From Polytrichum commune (taxonomy: Eukaryota > Streptophyta > Polytrichopsida > Polytrichales > Polytrichaceae), in assembly GCA_950295325.1 (NCBI GenBank), contig OX485804.1, positions 67,680,033 through 67,744,032 of the forward strand: DNA of 64,000 nucleotides. Direction: 5' to 3'. The notes below the pieces were generated by a model, which worked only from the letters and a program-made list of their open reading frames with translations, was not told where the DNA came from and ran no database searches. A program made the position numbers and the translations under genes. Numbering within the stretch: the stretch's first letter is position 1; every line of letters begins with the position of its first letter. Below are positions 1-12,039 of the stretch, piece after piece.

Positions 1-1
1 A

Positions 2-1107
2 CGGTGTATTGGAGAGCAACTACAAAACGCCCTTAACGATAAAGGCCGAATTGGCAAAATTTATACCGGCCTAACGCAATTTATACTTGCCAAATACGGA
101 GGTTCTAAAGAAATTACCCGTATTAAATACCACCACTGTGTTAGATCACCTATCACTAGAACATTATTTCTGCTCAAGCATGAAGCCGGAGTCCACCTTA
201 AAAGTACAATAAACAACTTCCTCCTACACCCATCCCCACTCGAAAACGCGTGGATGCAAGAAGCACAAATGCTACAGGGTCTAAATTCCAACACCTCACT
301 TAAACTATTACACAAATTGCTTATACATAATATAACAACACTAGACCAAATTACCATGCCTAATGGCACCACACTAATGAACCTAGATGAATTCAAAATC
401 TACCACTCCACCCCTTCCAAACTCATCCAAAGTGCACTAAACATCGCTAATCAACTATTTTACCAACCTCTCTGCAATCATGAATGCCTCCTACCATGCC
501 AACGACATCATCCACCCAGATCCCTCAAAAACAAATATATACTAAGATACCACAACATTCTACCTCACCTACCGACTCCCCCCATACACCCCACAAACCC
601 TCCCATCCCCCCTCTACCCCCTCCCCCCAACAACATACTTAAGGACCCCCGACAATATCCCATATACAAAATACTTGATCACAAACAAAAACAATCTACC
701 GACCATAACGGAATAAAAAGAACAGTCACGTCATACCTATGTCAATGGACTACAACAAATAACCACACATACAATAAATGGCAAACTCCAAGGGACCTAT
801 ACCCCTATTGCGATGCCAACACATGCAACCACAACACCGTCCTACTTACCCACTACTACACGGAAAAACAACACAAACACTTCTCAAACATTATTAATGC
901 TTATTTCTCCACAGAACAACAAAGAGACACGAGATATGTCATACCTACCACAATAATCCCACTAGCACATATCTCTATTAATGAATGTAACCCAGAAAAT
1001 GACATCGAAACCAACTCCGATACTATCCAAATACAATTTGACGTCGTTCACATATACGAAGATAATGGTAGACACCTCATCACCATCCCGAAAACCAGAC
1101 TAATGTG
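2..1107 (+). pseudogene. LINE-type retrotransposon ORF, segment upstream of RNase H (interrupted)
   Basis: An open frame runs from the window edge (base 2) up to the hAT insertion at 1108. It continues the same element whose RNase H is at 5090-5490, so the window starts inside a LINE ORF, after where a reverse transcriptase would lie. The segment is about 368 residues with a proline-rich linker (near 590-640) and a Cys/His-containing stretch near 470-500, but I recognise no catalytic domain in it. The frame stays open a further 91 bases into the transposon, which is an artefact of the insertion. The base composition is A/C-rich on the coding strand, like the downstream half. The link to the LINE rests on the exact 8-base TSD that rejoins it to 4252. 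Function here is inferred from context only. Confidence 0.6.
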
Positions 1108-1335
1108 CAGGGTTGTCTATTGTGTCGTGACGGAGGGTAATCCCGACATAATGTCGTGCCGTCACTACACGTATCCGTCACGACATTATGCCGGATGATG
1201 TCTTTATCCTGCCGAACTTGAATTTTACCGAATTTTTTGTGTATTTACATTACCCCATTGCGGACACATAGGAGTTACGATGTCCACGTGTGATGACATG
1301 TCAGCAAAGTAGAGGTAAAGTGGGAAATAAAATTA

Positions 1336-1640
1336 CTAGCGCCCGTCCGCCCTCGTTCCCCCCCGTTCCCCGTACCCTAACCCCCCTCCCTTAGCCCATT
1401 AACATGTTCCCTAACCCGTTCCCTCCCGTCCAACCCCCCCGTCCGACCCCCCGTCCGACCCTCCCTCACACCCGACCCCCCCACCCGACCCTACCCCCCT
1501 TCCGACCACCCTACCTGACCCTCCCCCCCCCCCCCCCCCGTCCGACCCCACGTCCCCCGCGTTCCCACACATCCGCCCGCGCTCCCCACCCGTTCCCCCC
1601 GTCCGACCCTCTCCCCCGTCCGACCTACACCCTCCTTAGT
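1336..1640. repeat. C-rich simple tract inside the hAT element
   Basis: About 300 bases are nearly pure pyrimidine on this strand, built from loose repeats of CCCCGTCCGACC. The complementary strand is G-rich and could form G-quadruplexes. The related copy at 16270-16997 carries the same tract as G-rich on the plus strand, so it belongs to the element. Translated products of this stretch are low-complexity proline/arginine and should not be taken as genes. Confidence 0.75.
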
Positions 1641-1859
1641 AATATTTTATTACTTTGATTTTAACAAAATGGTTAACACAATGGCAAAATGGTTTACATG
1701 CCAAGGGAAATATGCACATCCACGTCGGCATTTTTTGCCACATAGGACGCCACCTTGGCAAGAAGGTAAGTATTTTACCCACCCTACTAGGTTGACCCTA
1801 GTTTGACCCTACGAGGAGCCTATTGTGTCGTGACGGAGGGGTCCGACCCGACACGACGC

Positions 1860-4192
1860 TGTTGAAGACATTGACAACAAGCAAGTAGAGAAGCATTGAA
1901 TCTAGAGCTACAAACACCACCAAGAGGAAGAGGATCAACACCGAGCAATGGAACAACGAAGAAGAAGAGGAGCTCTCGGCCATGGAGCTCGGCCGCGGAA
2001 TTAGGCTCCCCTTCCCACGGCTTTACACACAAGACGCGCGGTTATAGGTCCCACTACCCACGGCAATGGGTGCCCAGCGGGTTTTTGAAGGAGAACTTAG
2101 GAATTAAGAAGAAAGGCTACTACATTAGCATTGAGGAATTAGTATTAGGCATTATGAAATATATTAGGACATATAGAAAATAGGATTTGAGATTCAAAGA
2201 CCATTAAAGAGGCAATATGGGAGGAATGAAAGATTTTGAGGATCAATGACTATGAGGCATAATAATGGAGTATATAGGAATGTAGTAGAATATGATTAGG
2301 GAATATATTAGAATGTAGGATCTTGAAGAGACATGATTATGGGGAATATAGCATGAAGAATTTTGAGGAAAACATGATCATGAATTATAGATGAATTTTA
2401 GATTCTTATGATACAAAAACATTATGAAGATACATTATGAGCATATAGGACAAGGATAGATTCTACTAGGATGATTAAATACAAATCATTGGAATCAAGC
2501 AAATGTGAAGACTTGATTACATTCTCAAAAGGAATTACAATGTAGCCACGACAAGGATATAGTAGAATCTTAGAGACTTGAACATTCAAATGGTAAAACG
2601 GTTACAACCGTTTAAGATAGATATTATCTACACATATCAAAGATAGTTAGTATCTAGGAAAGTGGAAGTTAATTGCCACTCTTAGCATAGATTTTGGATA
2701 GGAAGAGAAGACTATATAAGGGAAGCAAATTAGGAGACTATCACCTCATTTTCTACACAACGAAGTTATCTTAAATTTGAGTGTCAAGAATCACTTGAAG
2801 CTTTTGTAACTCTCCTCTCGAGGAACTTTTGCAATACACTTATCTTTTCTACAATATGAGTGATCTCTCTTATCTCTCCCTCTCAATTTGAACTACGAAT
2901 CGTCAATGGTACTTTGTAGCTTAAGTGATTGAGCAACCGAGAGTAGAGTAGATTGAGTAGACTCTTTTGAGAAAGAACTCAAAAGATAGTGTGAGGGTGA
3001 GAACAAAGCGCTCAAGACAATTTGGAGAATCAATGGAACTTTGAGAGAGATTGATATGAGAAAGTAATTGTCAATTTATATAACTTGAGTGAAGGAAGCA
3101 CGATTATCTCTCAAAGCGGAACTTATCATTTATCTCCTCAAAAGGGAATTATAAATATACATGTGATTGAATGATTGAAGAATTATATGCATGTTATGAT
3201 TTAAGCAAAACAACTTAACGATTGTAACTCCTTCAAAAGAGGAGAAGCTTATTATTGAAAACTACATAATTGACTTATAAGTATTATACATATTATACTA
3301 CATATTGATTGTTGAACTTATGATTAACAAGAATGATGAAGACATTAATTCATATCAAAGTTTGAATACATATGAATGAAGTAATATTGATATAAGATAA
3401 TCTACTTACTACAATTGTTATTGAAGCTTCTTACTTTAAAATTCTTTGTGAGTTGTTAGATGTCATTACAATTTGAAGGATTATCTATTCAAGAGAAGAT
3501 CTTTCTCTCTCTCTTGAGCAAAACTCAAGAGAGATAGGTTTATCTTCTCGTCATCAAGAAATACTTTGTAGTAAAAGTGTTTCTTCTCTTAAGATACTTT
3601 GTGAGTTGTTGGATGTCATTAACAATCAAAGAGGAGTTCTTTCTCTTGAATAAACCTCAAGATAGTTATAATTATTCTTGTCATTAAAACACTTTGAATG
3701 TTAAATGTGACATTGCAAAACAATCAATGATGTGTTCATGAAATTATAACTACTATATGCATACATGTCAAGTTACAATATTATAAGTAATAACACTTGA
3801 GTTTAAAAAGGAAGACTCAAGAATATTAGATCTTCTTCATCATTATAAGATTATTATCATTTGTGTGATTAATGTTTATGAACTACTAACATTAAGGATT
3901 CATACAATTTATTGAATACTATATTATTATCAAGGATATTGTTACACCTCTTGAAGCTTTCTTTAAATCTAATGGTTCTTATTATCAATGATGCCTTACA
4001 TTGAGAGTAAGAATTAAGATAATGAGATTGTGTTCACTCCAATAATTATATTCATATCATAAGGGATTATTAATTAGAGACCGAACATATTAATGAGGCA
4101 CGGTAGTTCTCAAGCGAATATAAATTTACGTGATGTCTCACCGTGAGTCTTCTTGAGCTAAATTGCAAGGGAACGACCCACGGGGTCCATCA
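1860..4192 (+). mobile_element. Solo LTR (2.33 kb) nested inside the hAT element
   Basis: The segment begins TGTTGAAG, ends CCATCA, and is flanked by the 5-base direct repeat GACGC (1855-1859 and 4193-4197). It has TG..CA ends, no open reading frame of note, AT-rich content and a TATA-like box near 2711. This fits an LTR left by recombination between the two LTRs of a large retrotransposon. The interrupted hAT sequence reads through cleanly once the segment and one TSD copy are removed. No second LTR or internal coding region is present. Confidence 0.8.
2710..2719 (+). promoter_or_regulatory. Putative LTR TATA box
   Basis: The sequence ACTATATAAG lies about 850 bases into the solo LTR, where the U3 promoter of a long LTR would sit. 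It defines plus as the likely transcription direction of the parent element. Only the motif and its position support it. Confidence 0.4.
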
Positions 4193-4251
4193 GACGCGTC
4201 ATGACGGCACGACCCCGTCATAATGTCACGATAGACAACCCTGCTAATGTG

Positions 4252-6549
4252 GTTATGGAAACAATACCAATTGGCAAAAAATACCACACATGGTTTAGAA
4301 CCGCCCACCCAATCTTTTGAAACCGAAATTGTTTGGTTATATCAAAGATACAAATACCGAATCCCGAAAAATGACCCACTCAAACGTGCCCAATACACAA
4401 TACCAACCCCAATATTAGATCTCCTAATAACCACATTCAATATCAACCAGTCATACTTCTCATCCCCAGTGACATGCCCCACGCAACTCACCCAATTCTA
4501 CTCGCCATTCTCGCGTGACATAATATTTGGATCCTTAGGGAAAGCATTTGACCACAAATGGCAAGGAATAGGATACGCTCACCCCACAACGCAACAGACT
4601 TACAACAAACCATTCACTGGGCTCGCATGGCGGCCCAAAATGATCCATATACAATCACTATACTTATATCTCCGGATACCGACTGGTACAAAAACCCAAA
4701 CCCGCACATAGGTCCATTCCTGGACACACACATCATTGCCTACTTTGCAGCCGATACGATTGCATATGAAGAACCCACAATACCTCCCGAACTCAATATT
4801 ACAAGAAAAGAACCGTCTACCCTACAAATATTATGTATCCACCACCAAAACAATAACATAGGCACCTATGAACAAATGAAATTACTAAAGGACATAGCAG
4901 ACAATTTCCAAATATTACAAAGCCACACCCAAATTGCACCACCCACCCCTTCAAACATCACAGTGAACTCTAGTAAAAAATGGTTTAAATCAAACTACCC
5001 AAATATACCCCCAAACAATAACATCCCCACCCCACAACTCCCAAACTACCAAACAAACCTACCACTAAAATTCCACACCCAATTCAACTACTACACTGAT
5101 GGCTCCTTTATGAAACCCAAAGAAATAACCCCTGGGGAATGGAGAAGAGAAAGAGCTGGATATGGTATCTACAGCCCCAAAGGGCTAAACATCGCTAATA
5201 GATTATATGGACATTAAAACATATTACGAGCAGAAATGAATGCTATACCCGAAACACTAAGCATTATCAACACACAATATTCCAACGAACTCGCATTCAT
5301 ATTCACAGACAGTCTAAATGTATTATACCTACTTAACACTCAAATTAAACACCCCACACTTCATAATAGTCACCCAGACCAAACCACACTAGCCTCCATG
5401 GTAAAAATTCTTCAAAAAAGGACACAACCAATTACACTATACAAAGTTAGAGCACACGTCAACATTGACGGCAATGAAAAAGCAGACAAACTAGCAAAAG
5501 AAGGATTAGAATTAGAGCACAGAATTGCCGCCCACCCATACGAACATGCCCACGCCACCCCTTACTATTACCAAAAAGACGTATGGGCCTCGATGGAAGA
5601 CGTTCCGGACAAAGGCCTAGTTAGATTCCTAGAAAAACAAATTAAAAAATATGATAGGGAAACGAACCTAGCAATCATGGTCACACAAACCCCCAACACC
5701 CGTAAATGGACAGAAAACATAGATATAGACAACGAGTTGTCGAACGAATTCTGGACAAATCCCGCTATCACCGACAAACAAAAATCATGCCTCATCAAAT
5801 TCCGCACATGAACCTACATGGGTAATGCGAGAAAACAAATTTTTTTTGGCCACCAAAGATTTCCCACTATCACGTGCTCCATATGCAACTCAAATGAACC
5901 AGATACATGGATACATGTATTACTTACAAGTAAACACCAACATATACACTCACTTAGAGTTAAAAGACATAACAAAGCAGTCGGAGAAATTAGGAAGCTC
6001 CTAATCTCATCAGAAAAATCCCGATGCTTTACTCTCATGAATGCTGGCACCTTCAATAACAACCCCCAAGAAAACACAGTCCCCAATTGGCTACTCCCCT
6101 GCACATGTAGTACACAAAGATGTCACTGTAACGCAAGATTTAGACCTGATATCCTCTGTGTTAAAGGACTACCATATCAAAATGCCCCTCCCAGCGATGT
6201 CGACCCTAACCTTACCATACAATTCATTGAATTCACATACTGCAATGACAGATTCTCCCCAGAAGTAATTGAAGCAAAAAATAACAAATACAGCCCACTA
6301 ATTGCTAACATTGCTTCCAAAGGATGGAAAATCGAACCACTTATTGTCATCACTGCTGGTGCCAGAGCGACTGCCCACATCCCATCTATGAAAGCACTAG
6401 AGACCAACTTCAAAATACGTATGGCCACCATCAAAAATACTTTCAAAAATATTAACACCATTGCAATACAATATGCTATGTCTATTCTCCTCCATAAAAG
6501 GAGAATTGAAAACCACCAACCACTCCCCCAAAATCCAGACCCCCCATAA
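4252..6549 (+). pseudogene. LINE ORF, C-terminal half: RNase H, zinc knuckle, possible PD-(D/E)XK-like nuclease
   Basis: The reading frame resumes after the hAT TSD. An RNase H domain spans about 5085-5500 with the full acidic set: YYTDGS, then AEMNA, then FTDSLN, then VRAHVNIDGNEKAD. Downstream (5860-5970) is a CSIC..H..RHNKAV knuckle typical of LINE C-termini. Near 6140-6370 the pattern RPDI, then IEFTY, then K..KY resembles the restriction-like endonuclease core of R2-type LINEs. The frame is broken by one frameshift (somewhere in 4560-4650) and two stops: 5215-5217 (TAA between CAT and AAC) and 5809-5811 (TGA before ACC TAC). Both stops are explained by C-to-T change in CAA or CGA. The protein would otherwise end at 6549. 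RNase H is firm; the nuclease reading is inference. Confidence 0.8.
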
Positions 6550-6726
6550 CTCAGAACTTAAAAGTTAGGGTAAGGGGCAAAGGGTATTATATTAGGCGTA
6601 GTTTACATTACTGGTTTCTTGTGTCTAAAGTGACTACTCTCGAAAGGGGGGAGTAGATCTTCTCCTTCATACCTCTGTCCTGTGGGCTTGGGATTGAAGG
6701 TAGATCGAACAGACACTCAATTCACG

Positions 6727-6765
6727 TCGGTCTCCTTCGGAGACCGAAGTTGTTATTATTACACT
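6727..6765 (+). other. LINE 3' end: terminal hairpin and short-repeat tail
   Basis: A 9 bp perfect stem (TCGGTCTCC / GGAGACCGA, loop TTC, 6727-6747) is followed by a short GTT/ATT tail (to about 6761). The DNA then passes directly into satellite sequence (ACTTTTACATACATGCCT). A terminal hairpin plus a simple-repeat tail is the usual 3' end recognised by LINE reverse transcriptases. This marks the LINE's 3' boundary and its insertion point in the satellite. Confidence 0.6.
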
Positions 6766-6774
6766 TTTACATAC

Positions 6775-7660
6775 ATGCCTCAAAAATATTTGAATGAAAA
6801 TGTGGCCCTTCATAGTCCCACTCGATGACCCTCTCGGATCCGAGAGGCTCGTACCCTAGCCCATACACAACTAGGCCGAAACAGAAAACACAAGAAATAT
6901 ATACTTTTACATACATGCCTCAAACTATTTGAATCAAAATGTGGCCCTTCATAGTCCCACTCGATGACCCTCTCGGATCCGAGAGGGTCCTACCCAAGCC
7001 CATACATAACTAGGCCGAAACCGAAAACATATAAAATATACACTTAATCATATATGCCTTAAAACATTTCTATCAAAATCTGGCCCTTCAAAGTAATACT
7101 CGATGACCCTTTCGGATCCGAGAGGGTCCTACCCAGCCCATACACAACTAGGCCGAAACAGAAACCACAAGACATTTATACTTATACATACATGCATCAA
7201 GATATGTAAATCAAAATCTGGCCCTTCAAATCACTAATCGATGACCCTCTCGGATCCGAGAGGGTCCTACCCCAACCCATACACAAAAGGCCGAAACAAA
7301 AAACATATGAAATATATTCTTAAACATACATGCCTTAAAACATTTCAATAAAAATCTGGCCCTTCAAAGTAATACTCGATGACCCTCTCGGATCCGAGAG
7401 GGTCCTACCCTAGCCCATACACAACTAGGCCGAAATAGAAAACACAAAACATTTATACTTATACATATAGCCTCAAGATATGTAAATCAAAATCTGGCCC
7501 TTCAAAGCACTAATCGATGACCCTCTCGGATCGGAGAGGGTCCTACCCAATCCCATACATAACTAGGCCGGAACAGAAAACATATGAAACATACAGTCAA
7601 ACATACATGCCTCAAATCATTTCAATCAAGATCTGGGCATTATACATAGGTAGGCCGAAC
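6775..7660. repeat. ~139 bp palindromic satellite, array A (about 6 units)
   Basis: Units of roughly 137-141 bp repeat with the landmarks ACATACATGCCT, TCAATCAAAATCTGGCCC and ACTAGGCCGAAAC. Each unit carries a perfect palindrome around CCCTCTCGGATCCGAGAGGG; centres fall near 6840, 6977, 7119, 7255, 7392 and 7530. Some units have single changes in one arm. The last unit is about 100 bases from the 3' end of the minus-strand ParB-methyltransferase gene. I see no coding potential. Confidence 0.92.
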
Positions 7661-7765
7661 CATGTGGTGTGAACAAGGGACATGGAAATTTAGAAAATGA
7701 AATTATAAAAAACTTAAATATAGAGAATACATAGGTGATGTAGGTTTCAAACGCACGAGGTGTTG

Positions 7766-10700
7766 TTAAGAACTTGGACTACCATGTTTATCATTTTCCT
7801 CGCCCTGGTCGGCCTCTATGTCTAGGAAATCTAAAACTAGTTTGTTGAAAGGCCGGGTGCGACTAGGAGGTGGGAACGGTGCTTCCGCCAAAACATGGGC
7901 AATGTCAGCAGCATACGAAGGGAGTTCAAACGTCGTCGAAGATGTTGCAAACATGTCCGCATTAAGGACACGAATCGGACTATCAATATGGACTCTGAAA
8001 ATATAGAACGAGACAACAAAAAAATGAGCACATGACAAACATTCGGAGTGGAGAAGATAGAAATCCGACCAAACAAGTTATAAGCCAAGAACGAACTTAC
8101 GCACACAGCAAATCGAAATTGCTCTCCGCCATCTTTCGGGAAGGAGGAGCAAAAACCGATCCTCATTTTGGGGCAACATACTGTGAAGTGTGTTCTTGGT
8201 AAGTCTCACGCATTGGGAGGAGGATGGACTTGAAGATATCGATATCCGACTCAAGCACCACAATATGGTGTTGAATGGATCGACATGCAATGACGGAACC
8301 TCCTAGAAGAACGAAATCCGAGAATGTGAGCAAAAGGTAATGAATGGGGAATGGAACAAGGAAAAAAAAACAAAACAATAAAGAACAAAGTCATGAGAAA
8401 CAAGGAGAAGAAAAACCAACCAAGGCCACATTGCCAATCCATGACAATGTCGTCCTTATTCGTGAGGACGGAGAAAATGATGGAGAAGAACTCGGGGCGC
8501 TTTTCACGAGCACCTCTCCAAGGCACGCCGTCTTTCCTCAGCGACTGGTTCTTTGAATCGGCGAAGCTATTGAGCCAACCATCTCTCTTGAGATTGTAAC
8601 CCATGTCTTCGAAGTCTGAGGTCCGGACATTCAAAAAAGAATCATTACGCACAAAAACCTTGATGAAGAACTTGTGAGTTTACAAGACATGAAAATATTT
8701 TAAATTAAGAATATAAAAATGCAAGGAAAAAAAAGACAAGAATACAAGACGATGAGGGAAAAAATGAATTACCAACTCCGATGAATTAGTAGGCGATTGG
8801 AGGTCGAGGTCATTCATGCCGAACCAGTCTTCGGCAACGTAGAAGTCCTCTGTATGTGCCCAGTCATGTATGAATCTAGATACGTGAGAATCAGCGGTGT
8901 GTGCAAAGACAAGAACACCGTCGTCATGGAAGTTGGCGTTTGCAAAGGCAAACAGAACCTCAAAGTAAGTCGAAGACCGCTTGTTCCATTGGGGAACATC
9001 CGACGATGATGACGAGATGCCCGATACACGGAGGTTCTCAGGCACATCTGCAAAGAGTAGATCAAGCCCTGTGTGCACTTTAGGCTTGGTATTAGGACGA
9101 GTACGACCCGCTTCAACTTGGAAAACAAAAATCCAAAAAAAAATATAAGAAAACAAGTGTTGAATTAAAATGAAAGAATGGGTAAACAAGAGAATGTTGC
9201 ACATACTTTAGTGATGAATTCTTGGATGCGGCGGTAAGCGGGAGGGGGAACTTTAGACCGCATGAGATCCGCTATGAGGTCCCCCATGTCGACATTCTCT
9301 ATCAAAGAGAAAAAAGAAGATTTCTTCGAAGAAGTTGCGGAGGTATCCGGAGCAATAACCTTCCTCTTTCGCGGCACGGATGGAATGGTGACAATGCTAT
9401 GGGACGGAACATGGTCCCGAGAAGGGGCAGAAGGAGTTGCCGTTGGACTTCCCACAACCATGGTAGCTGGAGCTGCAGTGCCCCGAACGGAGGCCTTTGT
9501 GTAAGAGCGGGTGGAGACTTGACTGGAGGCCACTTTTTTGCCTTTGGTCTTGGCCTTCACTGGTGCAACCTCCTTGTCAATGGTGGGAGGAGGGAGATTC
9601 TCATCTTCTTCCGGCTCTTCCTCCAATTCAATTATCTCAGGGGCAGAGGAAGCAAGGCTTTCGTAGAGGGGTTCTTCTACGTCGGAAACGAATCCACGAG
9701 AGTAATCCAAGTACCAACCACCAGGCACCAAATGCACGCGTGGGAATTTTACAAGTTGCATGGGAGTGTACACACAAAGCTTTGAGGTGTCATCGATCCA
9801 ATCGTCAAGGAATGTCGGCAAGGATGAAGAAGGAAGAGCATTCTTCACGACAAGCTCACGGTGAATGTACCTATACATTAGAGAACATGAGAACAAAGAA
9901 TTGGAGTTGAAAACAAAAGAAGATATTAACGCGAGAAGAAAATTGAAAACAAATACTGGTAAGCAACGCGCTTGATAGCTATGGGACCTTCCTTGAACTC
10001 CATGAAATTGAGTCCTTTGCTGAATTTCAAGTCTCCCTTGTCATCAAAATACACTCGAAAAGCCTTGTCCCACAAAATGAGCCTCCAATGTTCCACAAAA
10101 TAAGCAGGTTGCAAAAGATCTTCCGTTGAAACCCAGTCGATGTCGATGGAGAGTTCATTTTCAAATGAGGCGATCTCACCCTCAACCCCTTTCTCCAACT
10201 AAGATGAGAAAAGCATGAAGTCAAAAATGTGGCCTAACTAAACACAAGGTACCCAACACAGAAGGCAATATATTTCAACATCACAACCCAAAATCACAAT
10301 CCAAAAAGTATAAGGTATGGGAGCACCTGTGCCCAAAAAGAAGCTTTGTGAAGCCAGTCATCGAGGGTTTTCTCGCGAAGAGGAAGAGAAGACGGGAACT
10401 TGTTTTTGGTTTTGACCTCGGCGAGGGAATTCCACCACCGAAGCCATCTAGCCTTAAAGGAAGCATCTACATGTGTAGTTGCCACCTTTTGCAGTTTCTC
10501 AATAGTCATATCCGGGACGACGAAGGTGGAGAAATGACGGTCAATCTGAAAAAATGCATAGTGTAATGTAAGGGAATATACATAAAGCAAAAACACGAAA
10601 ACATAAAGGTACAGGGAAACAAAAATTGAAGAGGTCCAGGGAGTACCTCTTGGAAGAAGTCATCGCCGTTGCCCTTATGGGCGACTGAGATGAACTTCTT

Positions 10701-11997
10701 AAAGCTCCGAGATCGAATACTTTGGATCAATCTATCCCGAGTTTTTGTCATAGCATCCCAAATCCCAGTAGCAGATCTAAGAGCCTCGGGAGTGGATTCA
10801 CGGTATAACCGTGCAGCAGTATCTGCCGAATTCGAGATCTCTCTCTAAAACAAACAGAAATGTGGGTAAGGATTAATGCACAAAACATGAGAAAGGAAAA
10901 AACTAGAGTAAGGAGAAATATTACCTTGTACAAGAACTTGACGAAGACATCCAATGTGAGGGGATACCAAGTAGGACTCTTCTCCATCTTAGCCTCGCAC
11001 ATCTTGTAGTCGTCAACCGAAATGAGGTCCTTGAAATCCTTAAGCTTCATTTTTCCAAATGTACGAATGCGAAGCAATTTGGCAGGGAGGTTGTCCTTAA
11101 CATGATCGTGCTCCATGGACCTAAAAGACGAAGTAATGAGGGTCCAAAGAAAAATGAAACATAAAAGGAAACCGGAAAAGGCAAAGAAAGAAGGGAAAGA
11201 AAAGTAAACTTACCTATTGATGTCATTCATGGCATTCAAGAAGACGGCGGTGGAATTCCTTGCATCCATGACAATACAGTGAACAAAGATATGCCAATCT
11301 TTATCCAGCGAATGATGTTTATTAATGTGCCTCCACCAAGCCGACAAACGGTGGTTCCCTTCCCACACGTAGAACATCTTTCCAGAAAGGTGTTCAAGGT
11401 CAGGGTCATTTTAGAGCATGGCGTCGAATTCCTCATTGGCCTCTTGCCATAATGAACTCCAAGAATTGTGGATGTCATCGGAGACATGGAGTACCTCATT
11501 GAGGTTGTTGTAGGGAGAGACATGTACATCCAAGGCTCGGTCACTGTCACGGTAACCCATGACGAACTCATTTTCCAACCGAGCGACATCAACCTCGTTG
11601 ATGGGACGAACAAGTGGAAGACATCGCAAGCGGCACAAAGGGATAGAGAAACGCAACTTATGAAAAGGTTTCATTCGAACCCGGTGAATGACAACATTAG
11701 AGTATTCTTTTTGCGATCTCCGAATCAAGAGCTCAGTCTCCTCTGGGTTGGACTCATCAAGAGGACGCAAAGAGTCGGATGCAACTTGTGCATCATTCTA
11801 CAAGGGCAACCATAAAAACATAAGGTAATGCTAAAATTATTGAAAATACAATGAAAGTGAGGCCGCGTTTGGGATTCAACGAAAAACTCAAGGAGGGAGG
11901 CAGTGGCTTATAATCATACCAGAGGAACGTCCAATTGAACATTATGGTCATCCCCTGATGGATCCACTGATAGAATAAGATCCATGGATTGTGATTC
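7766..11997 (-). pseudogene. ParB-like / N4-N6 DNA methyltransferase-like fusion gene, copy 1 (damaged)
   Basis: Eleven exons can be placed by splice signals: 11920-11997, 11214-11797, 10925-11120, 10647-10844, 10327-10545, 9957-10198, 9207-9870, 8773-9116, 8421-8658, 8101-8302 and 7766-7994 (about 1,060 codons). The second has a ParB/sulfiredoxin-type motif, FYVWEGNHRLSAWW. The exon at 8773-9116 has LDLLFADVPENL where N4/N6 enzymes carry motif IV (DPPY). The exon at 8421-8658 has PWRGAREK, then DIVMDWQCGLG, which splices to GSVIACRSIQHHIVVLESD. That is motif X plus motif I, in the order of beta-class enzymes. Exon order and intron phase match copy 2. In-frame stops at 11411-11413 (TAA just before the ParB motif) and 8163-8165 (TGA) suggest a pseudogene. 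No counterpart of copy 2's first exons is seen, and satellite begins about 40 bases upstream. Confidence 0.75.
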
Positions 11998-12039
11998 CTA
12001 CCAAATACAAGAGAACATTGAAGTCGTAATCTGATCCAA

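Larger units (their letters stand above)
1108..4243. mobile_element. Non-autonomous hAT-like DNA transposon (contains a solo LTR)
   Basis: The left end reads CAGGGTTGTCTAT and the right end is its exact inverse, ATAGACAACCCTG. The element is flanked by the 8-base direct repeat CTAATGTG (1100-1107 and 4244-4251). CAGGG-type ends with 8 bp TSDs are the hAT superfamily signature. It has no transposase. Once the nested LTR (1860-4192) and its 5 bp TSD are removed, the element is about 793 bp and resembles the inverted copy at 16270-16997: same C-rich or G-rich tract, same block around ATAGGACGCCACCTTGG. Subterminal motifs related to GTCGTGACGG recur at both ends, as expected of transposase binding sites. 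It splits the LINE ORF. Confidence 0.88.

Noticed and set aside
1404..1658. Proline/arginine-rich frame (and its counterpart near 16545-16820)
   Set aside because: Low-complexity C-rich or G-rich tract of a hAT element.
9222..9910. Plus-strand frames of 80-187 codons
   Set aside because: They are antisense shadows of the ParB-methyltransferase exon at 9207-9870, whose splice sites and paralogue support the minus strand.
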